A stretch of DNA of 32,618 nt from Bryobacterales bacterium (GTDB lineage Bacteria > Acidobacteriota > Terriglobia > Bryobacterales > UBA6623): positions 1-32,618 of the forward strand of contig JAJDZN010000216.1 in NCBI GenBank assembly GCA_022824585.1. The letters run 5' to 3'. The notes under the pieces were generated by a model. That model saw only the letters and a list, made by a program, of their open reading frames with translations. It searched no databases and was not told the DNA's origin. Position numbers and translations under genes: made by a program. Each line of letters opens with the position of its first letter. Position 1 is the stretch's first letter. This document shows positions 1-7,908 of this stretch, piece after piece.

Positions 1-56
1 CGTCCGGACCCGCACGCCGATTGAGTGAAATCGCCGCCTGTTGAAACAAGATGTAG

Positions 57-89
57 TGACATACTGGATGTGTGCAAAATGTTATGTCA
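57..89. repeat. Short inverted repeat in AT-richer intergenic DNA
   Basis: TGACATA at 57-63 and TATGTCA at 83-89 form a perfect 7-bp inverted repeat with a 19-base spacer. The surrounding 1-177 stretch has no convincing gene and is less GC-rich than the coding DNA. It could be an operator for a gene beyond the left edge or chance; nothing in the sequence decides this. Confidence 0.25.
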
Positions 90-148
90 TTGGTGTGTCA
101 CGACTTATGTGTCCGCGAAAACTTAAAATGACGAACTCAGGTTAACGT

Positions 149-173
149 CGCTGACGCGGCGGTCCGATCAGCG
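149..173 (-). terminator. Weak hairpin downstream of the EEP gene
   Basis: CGCTGA (149-154) pairs with TCAGCG (168-173) around a 13-base loop, just beyond the stop codon of the minus-strand operon. There is no clear T-run after it on the minus strand, so termination here is only a possibility. Confidence 0.2.
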
Positions 174-177
174 GCTG

Positions 178-1029
178 TCAACTCTCGCCGTTGCCCTTCA
201 CCTCGATCAGCAGGCGGCAGTGATCGCTCGATCCCCACTGGTCGATCTCATTCATCGCGCGCACCGATACCTTCTCGTGAAATCCACGCGACGCGAACGC
301 GTAGTCCAACTGATTCACCGCAGCTTCCGGCCCGCCCCGGTGATAGTACGTCGGTACGTTCTTCGTGTCCGGCGGTACATCGTCTGGATCGGATTCCGCT
401 TCACGACCGTGCGGCAACTGCGGCCCCAGAAACTCCAGCCCAAGCGCCTGCATCCTATCCCACACCGTGCGCTCGCGATCCGGCAGCGACAACCTCCAAC
501 CGGTCGACCCGTAGAACATGTTCAGATCGCCCGCAGCCAAGATCCTGTGCTTCGCAGGGTCGGTGTGACCAATGAACGTGGACAAGTCCGAAATGATTCG
601 ATGTGCGGAGGCGTCCGAGTAGATCCAACTGCTGTTGGTAGACGGATGAACCGTCAGCCAGCTTGCGTACATCGAGACTGCCACAAATGACTCTTCCTCG
701 TTGCCGTGCGGGAGCACTCTCGCGGCGGCGATGGTACCGATTCCACTGACTCCGATCAAGTCCTCACCGAGTTCGCCGGTCGGAGGCACTTGTCGGTACG
801 GCTCGACGGTGACTCGGTCAGTCAGCTTCACGACCAGCGGCCAACGGTCGTACAGCTGCCGGTTCCAGAACACCCCGTCCATGTGACCGATCTGATCCAC
901 CAACTCTCCCGGCGGGCTTCCCGCTTCCTGCAACAGCGCCAAATCCGCGTCACCGTCACGAGCCATCTGCACCAGTTCGCGCCACGGCTCCAGCCGCCTG
1001 CCGATGTTCCAGCACACCAGCTTGATCAT
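178..1029 (-). CDS. Endonuclease/exonuclease/phosphatase (EEP) family hydrolase
   Basis: This 283-aa protein has the EEP (DNase I-like) fold signature: N8 in CWNIG near the start, the metal-binding E35 in LLQEA, GDLN at 167-170, QLDYAF at 240-245 and the terminal SSDH at 267-270. These enzymes hydrolyse phosphodiester or phosphomonoester bonds with a divalent metal; substrates range from DNA to inositol phosphates and lipids, and this sequence does not say which. The start at 1029 is preferred over an upstream in-frame one (1074) because its ATG overlaps the stop of the SIS gene as ATGA, the usual sign of translational coupling, and because the EEP fold begins right there. It is the last gene of a five-gene operon of sugar-phosphate enzymes, so a phosphatase or phosphodiesterase role on a pathway product is possible. 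No signal peptide is seen. Confidence 0.85.
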   Translation of the reverse strand: MIKLVCWNIGRRLEPWRELVQMARDGDADLALLQEAGSPPGELVDQIGHMDGVFWNRQLYDRWPLVVKLTDRVTVEPYRQVPPTGELGEDLIGVSGIGTIAAARVLPHGNEEESFVAVSMYASWLTVHPSTNSSWIYSDASAHRIISDLSTFIGHTDPAKHRILAAGDLNMFYGSTGWRLSLPDRERTVWDRMQALGLEFLGPQLPHGREAESDPDDVPPDTKNVPTYYHRGGPEAAVNQLDYAFASRGFHEKVSVRAMNEIDQWGSSDHCRLLIEVKGNGES

Positions 1030-1589
1030 CCGACCACTTGTCCGTCCATGAAGTGATAGCAGACCATGTGGCACACGACGAAGTGCGCGTCTTCCACGCG
1101 GCCCATGTGGTCGTCTGAGATGTGGACGCTGAGATCGACGCTGGGGCGCAGACGCCCGCCACTGAGGCCGCTCAGGCCCACGGTGTAGCAGCCGATCGAG
1201 TTTGCGTAGTTGATCGCCTGCACCACGTTCTCCGAGTTTCCGCTCCCGCTAATGGCCATGGCGATATCACCGGGCCGGGCGAAGTTCTTCAGGGGCTCCA
1301 CGAATACGCTCTCGTAGCCCACATCGTTCGAGTAGGCGGTCAAGGTCGGGACCTGTTCCGCCAGCGACATGATCTTGAAGCGCTTCTGCTGGCCGTAGCT
1401 CGCGCCCTTCACGATGTCGCAGGCGAAGTGGTTGGCGGTCGCAGCGCTGCCGCCATTGCCGAACACAAAGATCTGCCGATCCTCGTCGCGCGCCCTGCGG
1501 AACACATCGATCAGAGCCTCGACGCGATCCAGATCGACTGTCTCTAGAGCGGCCAACAACCGCTGCTTGTAGTCCCTAGCGAAGGCCAT
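1026..1589 (-). CDS. SIS-domain sugar-phosphate isomerase, GmhA-like
   Basis: At 187 aa this is the usual size of single SIS-domain isomerases of the GmhA (sedoheptulose-7-phosphate isomerase) type. The phosphate-binding loop FGNGGSAA is at 43-50, a second sugar-phosphate loop SGSGNSENV at 114-122, and the C-terminal helix VEDAHFVVCHM (165-175) carries acid and histidine residues placed like the catalytic ones of GmhA. The likely reaction is a ketose/aldose phosphate isomerisation in the cytoplasm. It begins three bases after the PfkB kinase stop and ends in an ATGA overlap with the EEP gene, so it is certainly in the same operon. The pairing with a PfkB kinase and a HAD phosphatase recalls ADP/GDP-heptose synthesis, but no nucleotidyltransferase is present here, so the true substrate is uncertain. 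Confidence 0.85.
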   Translation of the reverse strand: MAFARDYKQRLLAALETVDLDRVEALIDVFRRARDEDRQIFVFGNGGSAATANHFACDIVKGASYGQQKRFKIMSLAEQVPTLTAYSNDVGYESVFVEPLKNFARPGDIAMAISGSGNSENVVQAINYANSIGCYTVGLSGLSGGRLRPSVDLSVHISDDHMGRVEDAHFVVCHMVCYHFMDGQVVG

Positions 1590-1592
1590 CGC

Positions 1593-2588
1593 TCACATGC
1601 CCTGCCCCGCGGTCGCGGCCAAGGCGAGCACCTCGTCGGGAGTCGCCCTGCCCGTGCCTAGTTTGCCGACCGTAACGCCGGCTACGATTATCCCAAACCG
1701 CAGTGCCGCTTCAGTCTCCGCACCCGCCGCTAACGCGAGCGCGAACCCTGCGGAAAGACTGTCCCCCGCTCCGCACGGATCCACTGCCTTTGCAGCTTCC
1801 GGCACCGGGAGCAAACGCTTCCCGTCCCTGTCGAAGAGCCACGCTCCCCGCTCGGCCGCCGTGACCACAAGCGCCGGCCCTCCGATCGTCCGGCGCAGCC
1901 GCTCGAAGTCGACCACTCCGAATTGCCTCTGGCAGGCGGCCGCAGCCTCCGACTCGTTCGGCGTGACAACGACGTCGCGAAAGTGCTCTACGCGCCGGCG
2001 AGAATCGGCTACGAAGACGGCACGGCCGGCCACGGACGCACTCCGACAAACGGCCTCCCGGATCGCACGCGTGACAGTCCCGCCGTGATCGGTCTCCGCT
2101 TGATCGGCCACGATCACAGCGTTGAAATCGTCCAAGCACTCCTCCATCCTCGCAACGATTGCCTGCTCGGCATGAGGGCACAGCGGCGCTGTGTTGACGA
2201 AATCGACCCGGGGAAGATCCTCGATGCCTGTCTCGCAGTTGATCAGCTTGGTGTAGGTAAAGGTTTGCAGGTCTGCGGACTCGACCAGTAGCTCATGCTC
2301 GATTGAGGCCCTCGCCAGCGCACGGCGCAAGTCCAGCCCGGCGCCATCCGCTCCGACGGCTCCGAGGACGCTGACCCGGCCGGCGCCCAAGGCTGCCAAG
2401 TTGCCGGCCACCGTGCCTCCTGCCCCTGGCGTCGACGTGGTCTCCCGGACCGCGCACCGCGGGATTCCGGTCTCGCGCGAGGGCTCCCCCAACTCTGGGT
2501 CGTACTTGCACCATCGATCGAGGCAGATATCGCCGATCACCAGCGCTCGGACGCTCGACGCACGTGCCAGGATTTCGGAACAAGTCAT
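1593..2588 (-). CDS. PfkB-family carbohydrate kinase, HldA/RfaE-like
   Basis: This 331-aa protein is a ribokinase-fold sugar or sugar-phosphate kinase. It opens with VIGDICLDRW (17-26), which resembles the VGDVMLDRY start of heptose-7-phosphate kinases (HldE/RfaE N-domain). The glycine-rich sugar-binding stretch PGAGGTVAGNLAALGA is at 54-69, TPNESEA at 209-215, and the ATP-site anion hole with catalytic base GAGDS at 273-277 (D276). The start at 2588 is chosen because this ATG overlaps the previous gene's TGA as ATGA and lies right before the domain; a frame open to 2660 would add 24 residues without domain character. There is no fused nucleotidyltransferase domain as in HldE. It acts with the neighbouring SIS isomerase, which starts three bases after its stop; the phosphoryl acceptor is inferred to be the isomerase product. 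Confidence 0.86.
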   Translation of the reverse strand: MTCSEILARASSVRALVIGDICLDRWCKYDPELGEPSRETGIPRCAVRETTSTPGAGGTVAGNLAALGAGRVSVLGAVGADGAGLDLRRALARASIEHELLVESADLQTFTYTKLINCETGIEDLPRVDFVNTAPLCPHAEQAIVARMEECLDDFNAVIVADQAETDHGGTVTRAIREAVCRSASVAGRAVFVADSRRRVEHFRDVVVTPNESEAAAACQRQFGVVDFERLRRTIGGPALVVTAAERGAWLFDRDGKRLLPVPEAAKAVDPCGAGDSLSAGFALALAAGAETEAALRFGIIVAGVTVGKLGTGRATPDEVLALAATAGQGM

Positions 2589-3571
2589 TCCGTGCGGCTG
2601 TCGGCCGCCGCCAAGACTGCCTTGCGAAGCGCCGGAACCGTGACGCGATGGTCTCCGCAAACGTAGAGGCTTTGGCCGCCATCTGCGACCGTCCGCACGA
2701 GAATCGTCTTGTGCGGGCGGAAGTAGTAGCCGGGGTCGGACTTGGGCAGCTCCGTGTGGACGTCGCCCTGGATCGGCACCAAGTCGAAGACCGCGGTCAT
2801 GAAGTTGGCGATTCGGCGGCCTTCTTGGTGTGCCACGTTGCGGGCCATCGCCAGCGCCTTGAGATAGACCTCGGGGCCCATGATCGCCGACCCGAGGCTA
2901 ACCATGATGCCGCCTTCCAGGCTCTCAACCGCCTTGGTGTATACGAGAAAGTCCCGGTAGCTGGCCTGCCCGTAGGCCGCGCCGTCGCAGTTGGGATGCT
3001 CGTGGGTGATGTCGTAGCCGACGCCCACGTGGACGGTGACCGGGATGTCCAATTCGTAGGCGTTGGCGAGGATGCTTACGTCGCGATGCGGGAGTTCCTC
3101 GGCCACAATGCGGCGCCCGAAGTTCTCTCCCAAGCCCAAGCCCAGCCGAGCCGCGTCCACCGCCCAATCGTTCAGGATCGAGGTCTCGTCCCAGAGCCCG
3201 AACTCCCCGGTGCGGATGTAGCGCGCGACGCTCTCGGTGGTGGCGCCGATGCGCGCCAGCTCAAAATCATGAATGGCACCGGCGCCATTCATGGCCACGT
3301 GCGTGAACGCTCCGCGCCGCAGCAGGTCGATCACCTGTCGCGAGACGCCGGACTTGATCACGTGCGCGCCCATCATCAAGATCCGCGCACTGCGGTCGCC
3401 GGCAACGAGCCTTGGCGCAACGACTTCGAGGGATTCCCGCAACCGCTGGTCAGCCTCCTCAACTTGCTGGTCAAGCTCCAGCAGATAACCGAGATCCATG
3501 TCGTGCGCGCGCTCGGCCAGCGGGCGGATGTTCAGACGCGAACGGTCAAAGGCCGGGAATTTCGATTGCAT
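2585..3571 (-). CDS. Deoxyhypusine-synthase-like protein of unknown role
   Basis: This 328-aa protein shows the deoxyhypusine-synthase fold by pattern: GAHVIKSGVSRQVIDLL (68-84) followed by VAMNGAGAIHDFELA (92-106) matches the NAD-binding block of DHS, VSILANAYELDIPVTVHVG (165-183) its tunnel region, and GGIMVSLGSAIMGPEVYLKAL (220-240) the block holding the catalytic lysine in true DHS. Here the lysine position appears to be glycine (G232), with K238 a few residues later, so normal spermidine transfer to eIF5A is unlikely; bacteria generally lack eIF5A anyway. It sits between a HAD phosphatase and a sugar kinase, overlapping the latter by ATGA, so it more likely acts on a sugar or cyclitol phosphate, perhaps through NAD. 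That role is inference. The family assignment is by eye and needs a profile search. Confidence 0.62.
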   Translation of the reverse strand: MQSKFPAFDRSRLNIRPLAERAHDMDLGYLLELDQQVEEADQRLRESLEVVAPRLVAGDRSARILMMGAHVIKSGVSRQVIDLLRRGAFTHVAMNGAGAIHDFELARIGATTESVARYIRTGEFGLWDETSILNDWAVDAARLGLGLGENFGRRIVAEELPHRDVSILANAYELDIPVTVHVGVGYDITHEHPNCDGAAYGQASYRDFLVYTKAVESLEGGIMVSLGSAIMGPEVYLKALAMARNVAHQEGRRIANFMTAVFDLVPIQGDVHTELPKSDPGYYFRPHKTILVRTVADGGQSLYVCGDHRVTVPALRKAVLAAADSRTE

Positions 3572-3609
3572 GTTGAAGAGCCACGGAGGCGGAACTTCGG
3601 GCAGTCCGG

Positions 3610-4494
3610 TCAGGAAGCGCCGAACATGGCCGCCATAAGTTCATTGTGCGCATTGAAGTTGGGCACGATCCAATCAGCGCCGACAGCAGCAAGCCGGTCG
3701 CGCTTGACCTTGTCCACGGCCACGCAGTCGGGCTCATCGGTGGCGACACCCACCGCGCTGCCACCAACTGTCTTGACGACCTCGATCTCCACGAAGCCAT
3801 CGCCGAAGCCCAGGAACTCGGATCCCTCGTAATCGCTTTCGCTGATGATGCGCTCCACCAAGATCTTCTTCGAGAAGTTCTTGTAGTCGTCCAACGCTCC
3901 GTGCATTCCGCCGGCAAAGTACGAGTCGATGCGCAACAGGCGCGCCTCTTCCTGCATGTACGGCTGGTCAGTACCGCTTGCCAAGTACAGCCTCAACCCG
4001 CGCTCCAGCATGGCATCCAGCAGGCGGCGCGCACCGGGCACCATCAATTCGTCAGGATCGACGCGCCCAGACCGCAAGTCCTCGCGACGATGGCGGATCT
4101 TGTCCATCAACAGGTCCAAGTAGACGTGCTTGTATTCCAGCGGATCCTTGGGCGTCCCGCCCCGCTTGGCAATCTGCTCGGCGAACTCGATCATCTGGTA
4201 AATCGTCTGCCGCCCGGTCAGGTGGCCGACATACCCCTCGACCAGCTCCGTAAGCTCCTGCTCCGACTCGCCAGTGCGCAGATCGAGCAGCGTCTCGACC
4301 ATCATCGGCACCATGACGTCGAACCATCCCGCGCGGATCAGGGATAGCGTCCCGTCGAAGTCGAAGAGCCCGACCCTGGCACCGGCCGCGCTCGACGCCG
4401 GGTCGAGGATCTCAAGGGGTGTGCAAGCCAAGCTCCAGTGTGGCAAATCCCGGTTGGAGGTACTGCAAGTCGGCTCCCCTCGGCCTCGCTGCAT
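3610..4494 (-). CDS. HAD-superfamily phosphatase
   Basis: The four HAD motifs are visible (numbering from the start used here, 294 aa): I, LFDFDGTLS with D45 nucleophile and D47 acid/base; II, ASGT at 172-175; III, lysines in KNFSKK (205-210); IV, GFGDGFVEIE (229-238). A helical cap of roughly 90 residues lies between motifs I and II, as in phosphatases acting on small sugar phosphates. It leads the operon, 38 bases before the DHS-like gene. The start is uncertain: the frame stays open to 4689, but residues upstream of about 4494 look non-domain-like. ATG 4494 has a GGGG stretch 6-10 bases before it; a TTG near 4431 would give a shorter protein beginning about 20 residues before motif I. A GmhB-like role with the SIS and PfkB partners is a guess. 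Confidence 0.78.
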   Translation of the reverse strand: MQRGRGEPTCSTSNRDLPHWSLACTPLEILDPASSAAGARVGLFDFDGTLSLIRAGWFDVMVPMMVETLLDLRTGESEQELTELVEGYVGHLTGRQTIYQMIEFAEQIAKRGGTPKDPLEYKHVYLDLLMDKIRHRREDLRSGRVDPDELMVPGARRLLDAMLERGLRLYLASGTDQPYMQEEARLLRIDSYFAGGMHGALDDYKNFSKKILVERIISESDYEGSEFLGFGDGFVEIEVVKTVGGSAVGVATDEPDCVAVDKVKRDRLAAVGADWIVPNFNAHNELMAAMFGAS

Positions 4495-4708
4495 CTGGGA
4501 CACCCCGTTGGCGTGCCACGGGCAGGCTGGACCCACGGCTCGAATCGGCCGCCTCCGCCCCGCCGACAGATGCACGCCCGCGGCGGCCAAGTACCAACGC
4601 AGCGGTTTGCTACACTGCCAGCGGCCTGCGGGGTGCGGGATTCGCGTCGGACGAGACCTCTCGCACACACGCCCAGGCCGCTCCAACAACGGCTAGCAGC
4701 CCCGTGGC

Positions 4709-4738
4709 TTGACGCTCTCGGCTGGGCATGGCTAGCAT
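4709..4738 (+). promoter_or_regulatory. Candidate sigma-70 promoter of the Gfo/Idh/MocA gene
   Basis: TTGACG (4709-4714, five of six to consensus) is followed after 18 bases by TAGCAT (4733-4738, four of six). It lies 25 bases before the start codon, and a ribosome-binding AGAGGA sits at 4748-4753. It is in the divergent gap facing the HAD operon. Confidence 0.45.
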
Positions 4739-4762
4739 TACGGAATCAGAGGAAATCCACTC

Positions 4763-5926
4763 ATGGCAAAAGAACTGCGCATCGGAATGATCGGCTACGG
4801 CTTCATGGGCCGCGCCCACTCGAACGCCTACAAGCGTCTCAACGACTTCTTCCCAGTCGAGCACCGACCGGTGCTGCAGGCAGTCGCAGCCCGCAATCGG
4901 GATAACGCGCAATCATTCGCCGACAACTGGGGCTACCAGCGGATCGAGACCGACTGGCGCAAGGTGGCCACCGCCGATGACGTGGACTTGGTGGACGTCT
5001 GTGCCCCCAATCACCTGCACCTGGACATCGTCCTCGCAGCCGCCGAAGCGGGCAAGATGATCTGCTGCGAGAAGCCGTTGGCGATGTCCGTCGCCGAAGC
5101 CGAGCAGATGGTCGAAGCCGTCGAGAAGCACGGCGTGCCCAACATGGTCTGGTACAACTACCGGCGCGTGCCCTCGATTTCGCTGGCCAAGCAGATCGTT
5201 GACGAGGGTCGCATCGGCAAGCCGTTTCACTACCGCGCCACGTACTTGCAGGACTGGACCATTTCCGAGGACGTCCCCCAAGGGGGCGCTGGAACGTGGC
5301 GCCTAGATGTGGACGTGGCCGGCTCCGGCGTCACCGGCGACCTGCTCGCCCACTCCATCGACTCGGCGATGTGGCTAAACGGTCCCATCGCCCGGGTCGT
5401 CGCCAGCACGCGCACGTTTGTCACCGAGCGCATGCATGCCGATACTGGCGATGTGCAGCCCGTCGGTATCGACGACGCCTGCATGTTCCTAGCCGAGTTC
5501 GCAAACGGGTCGATGGGCACGTTCGAATCCACGCGCTATGCCCGCGGCCGCAAGAACTACAACACGCTCGAGCTCAACGGGGCGGACGGGTCGGTGTTCT
5601 TCGACTTGGAGGACCCAGAATACCTGCACTTCTTCGAGTACCAGCAAAAGCAGTCGGGGAAAAAGGTCGAGGATCACCTCACGGGCTGGCGCAAGATCCA
5701 CGTGACGAATTCGGAGCACCCCTACATGGACAAGTACTGGGTGCCCGGGACAACGATCGGATACGAACACACCTTCCTCAATGCTCTTGCGGACTTCGTC
5801 GCAGGCGTCGAGTCCGGCAACCACACCCAGCCCGATTTCAAGTGCGCGCTCCAGACGCAAAGGGTGTGCGACGCAGTGATCGAGTCCGGCCGCACTCGAG
5901 AATGGGTTGAGACCGGAGCAGAGTAG
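4763..5926 (+). CDS. Gfo/Idh/MocA-family NAD(P)-dependent oxidoreductase
   Basis: This 387-aa protein has the complete family layout: a Rossmann domain with IGYGFMG (10-16, GxGxxG), the hallmark CEKPLAMS (102-109) whose lysine is at the active site, and a C-terminal alpha/beta domain with GDLLAHSIDSAMWL (192-205) holding the usual D/H catalytic pair. Such enzymes oxidise or reduce sugars, inositols and related polyols in the cytoplasm; the substrate cannot be read here. The start is supported by AGAGGA nine bases upstream. It diverges from the HAD/DHS-like/PfkB/SIS/EEP operon, so the two may share a regulatory region and a sugar pathway. It ends 23 bases from the end of the convergent M24 peptidase gene. 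Confidence 0.92.
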   Translation: MAKELRIGMIGYGFMGRAHSNAYKRLNDFFPVEHRPVLQAVAARNRDNAQSFADNWGYQRIETDWRKVATADDVDLVDVCAPNHLHLDIVLAAAEAGKMICCEKPLAMSVAEAEQMVEAVEKHGVPNMVWYNYRRVPSISLAKQIVDEGRIGKPFHYRATYLQDWTISEDVPQGGAGTWRLDVDVAGSGVTGDLLAHSIDSAMWLNGPIARVVASTRTFVTERMHADTGDVQPVGIDDACMFLAEFANGSMGTFESTRYARGRKNYNTLELNGADGSVFFDLEDPEYLHFFEYQQKQSGKKVEDHLTGWRKIHVTNSEHPYMDKYWVPGTTIGYEHTFLNALADFVAGVESGNHTQPDFKCALQTQRVCDAVIESGRTREWVETGAE

Positions 5927-5949
5927 CTCCGGATAGCCCTCCCCGTCGC

Positions 5950-7119
5950 TCAGATCCGCACGATTTCGGCCTGGACCGCGCCGGTGGCCACCGCGCTATC
6001 CGCCTGAACGAAGCAGTCGATCTCGCTGCGGACGCCGAACTCGGGCAGGTACACCCCCGGCTCGATCGAAAAGCACGTGTCCGGGATCACTGGGCGCTCG
6101 TCGCGCATCTCCAGGTTGTCCATGTTGGCACCGTTGCCATGGACCTCTTCACCGATGGAATGGCCGAGGCGGTGGACGAAGGCGTCGCCGTAGCCGCTGG
6201 CGGCGATATGGTCCCGAGCGACCTTGTCAATCTCCCAGCCCCGGATCGCCTTTCCCTCGCGCATCGCCGCATCAGCGGTGCGCAGGGCCAGATCGCGAGC
6301 GCCGGTGACGACCTCGAAGACCCTTTGCATGTGCTCGGAGGGGCGTTCGCCGCAGAAGCCTGTCCACGTGATGTCGTAATACACGGCTCCGGGGGCATCC
6401 AGCTTGGCCCACAGGTCGATGAGGACAAAGTCCCCGGTCCGAATGGGCCGCGAGCGTTCCGGATCCGGTCCGTAGTGCGGATCGCCGCTGTTGGAGTTGA
6501 CAGCGACGATGGGGCCGTCAACCGTCACCATGCCAGATTCCCGGAAGCGCCGAACGATGAACTGTGCGATGCGGTACTCGCCGCTGGCTCCGTCCGCGTC
6601 GATGTCGTGGCGGATCTGCTGAAACGCCTCCTTGAGGATCGAGTCGACGCGACGGCCGGCCTCGAAGTGGGAGTCTCTCTGGGCCTCGCTCCAGCGCGCC
6701 TCGAAATACTGCACGAGCGCAGCTGACGACACGACCTCGGCGCCGAAGGAGCGCACCAAGTCGACGGTGCCCGCATCCACCAGCGAGACGACCGGAATCA
6801 TGCACTGCGGCGAAAATTGCATGGCGACGCTGGCCTTGCCCGCCAAGATCGCTCCGAGGTGCTCATGATGCGACTGCCAACTGGAGTAGACGAGCTTGGA
6901 ACCGGGCAAGCTGTCGAGCCGGGCATCTTCGATCGCGTGCACGAGTTTGGCCGGCTCTCCGGTCGCGGGGATCCAGTAGTACCAGCGACGCGAGACATGC
7001 CCGCCGGAATCTAGCCCCAGCACGCGATAGGCGATGGGGTCGCGCACGTGGTGGTCGAACAGCAGCCAGCCGTCAAGCCCTTGGGCGGACAGCTGAGCCT
7101 GGATCTCGGAAACCTGCAT
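5950..7119 (-). CDS. M24-family metallopeptidase (Xaa-Pro aminopeptidase-like)
   Basis: With the start at 7119 this is a 389-aa two-domain protein: an N-terminal creatinase-like domain (about 1-150) and a pita-bread catalytic domain (about 160-389). All five metal ligands of the family are present: D235 in LIDLWAK, D249 in YYDITWTG, H320 in HRLGHSIG, E353 in SIEPGVY and E366 in RSEIDC. It probably cleaves the bond before proline in peptides, with a dinuclear metal centre, though creatinase-like or dipeptidase substrates are possible. The start at 7119 is preferred to 7182 because the extra 21 residues would run into the lexA promoter region and do not resemble the fold. No signal peptide is visible, so it is likely cytoplasmic. 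Confidence 0.9.
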   Translation of the reverse strand: MQVSEIQAQLSAQGLDGWLLFDHHVRDPIAYRVLGLDSGGHVSRRWYYWIPATGEPAKLVHAIEDARLDSLPGSKLVYSSWQSHHEHLGAILAGKASVAMQFSPQCMIPVVSLVDAGTVDLVRSFGAEVVSSAALVQYFEARWSEAQRDSHFEAGRRVDSILKEAFQQIRHDIDADGASGEYRIAQFIVRRFRESGMVTVDGPIVAVNSNSGDPHYGPDPERSRPIRTGDFVLIDLWAKLDAPGAVYYDITWTGFCGERPSEHMQRVFEVVTGARDLALRTADAAMREGKAIRGWEIDKVARDHIAASGYGDAFVHRLGHSIGEEVHGNGANMDNLEMRDERPVIPDTCFSIEPGVYLPEFGVRSEIDCFVQADSAVATGAVQAEIVRI

Positions 7120-7174
7120 AAATCCCGATTGTAGCTTCAAAATTCGAACAGAAATAAGAAATTTCACAATGGGG

Positions 7175-7203
7175 TTGCGCAATCATCGCTAGTGTTCTAG
7201 AAT
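7175..7203 (+). promoter_or_regulatory. Candidate lexA promoter
   Basis: TTGCGC (7175-7180) and TAGAAT (7198-7203, five of six to TATAAT) are spaced by 17 bases, 25 bases before the GTG start of lexA. The -35 match is poor, which is common when an element is repressor-controlled, but the call rests mainly on the -10 and its spacing. Confidence 0.4.
7195..7202. promoter_or_regulatory. Candidate LexA operator overlapping the -10 element
   Basis: TTCTAGAA is a perfect 8-bp palindrome embedded in the presumed -10 of lexA, an ideal place for autorepression. A second palindrome, TTCGAA, lies at 7143-7148 near the start of the divergent peptidase gene. Neither matches the well-known E. coli or Bacillus boxes exactly; LexA sites vary widely among phyla, so this is a positional inference. 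Confidence 0.35.
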
Positions 7204-7228
7204 AAATGGCAAAGAAAGGGAGGGCATC

Positions 7229-7876
7229 GTGGCTCTAACCAAAAGGCAGAAGCAAGTGCTGGACTTCTTGGCGGAGTTCATCGCCGAGAATCACTACAGC
7301 CCGAGCTTCGAAGAAATCGCTCAGAACATGAACCTGTCGTCCGTCGCGACAGTCCACAAGCACTTGCAGGTGCTGCAGGAGAAGGGCTACCTCGAACGTA
7401 GCTTCAATCGCAGCCGCGCGCTGGAGATCTCGCCGAAGTACTACGACGAGATGCGTGCCAACCGGCAGAAGCTCTACTCGTTCCACAAGGGGCGGGATGA
7501 GCTGACCGCCCCGCTCGTGGGCACGATCACGGCGGGCGCGCCGCTGCAGCAGTACCCGGAGCGCGAGACCCTGTCGTTCGCTCCGCTGCTCACCGTGGAC
7601 AACGTCTTCGCGTTGCGGGTGACGGGGCAGTCAATGATCGACGACCACATCCTCGACGGGGACTACGTCCTGCTCGAGAAGACCCGTCATGCGCACAACG
7701 GCGAGATCGTGGTCGCGGTCGTGGACGGGACGGAGTCTACGCTCAAGCGCTTCTATCTCGAAGGCGAAATGGTGCGCTTGCAACCGGCCAACGTCGACAT
7801 GGACCCGATCATCGTTCCCGCCTCGCAGGTGGAAGTGCAGGGCCGCCTCCTCGCGGTCCACAGGCGCTACCACTAG
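7229..7876 (+). CDS. lexA: LexA repressor
   Basis: This 215-aa protein is a LexA-type SOS repressor and autoprotease. The winged-helix DNA-binding domain fills residues 1-70 (TKRQKQVLDFLAEF start, then SPSFEEIAQNMNLSS recognition region). The hinge carries the self-cleavage site A102-G103 in ITAGAP, and the S24 protease dyad is S135 in VTGQSMID and K173 in STLKRF. RecA filaments on single-stranded DNA would trigger cleavage and release SOS genes. The start codon is GTG at 7229, supported by GGAGG at 7219-7223. The hinge between the domains is about 20 residues longer than in E. coli LexA (202 aa, cleavage at 84-85). It is divergent from the peptidase gene and convergent with the ligA pair. 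Confidence 0.95.
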   Translation: MALTKRQKQVLDFLAEFIAENHYSPSFEEIAQNMNLSSVATVHKHLQVLQEKGYLERSFNRSRALEISPKYYDEMRANRQKLYSFHKGRDELTAPLVGTITAGAPLQQYPERETLSFAPLLTVDNVFALRVTGQSMIDDHILDGDYVLLEKTRHAHNGEIVVAVVDGTESTLKRFYLEGEMVRLQPANVDMDPIIVPASQVEVQGRLLAVHRRYH

Positions 7877-7908
7877 CCGCACCGCCGACACTACGTTCAA
7901 GGCGATCC

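Noticed and set aside
1593-2588. HldE, the bifunctional heptose kinase/adenylyltransferase
   Set aside because: The protein ends just after the kinase fold (331 aa) and has no nucleotidyltransferase domain; nor does a neighbour supply one, so a heptose-specific gene name is not justified.
2564-3832. Plus-strand open frame of 422 codons opposite the DHS-like gene
   Set aside because: It spans several genes of the opposite operon, has no domain and no ribosome-binding site; the minus-strand genes have clear motifs and coupled junctions.
5521-5530. GTTCGAATCC, resembling a tRNA T-arm
   Set aside because: It lies inside the oxidoreductase coding sequence and no acceptor stem or anticodon arm can be placed around it.
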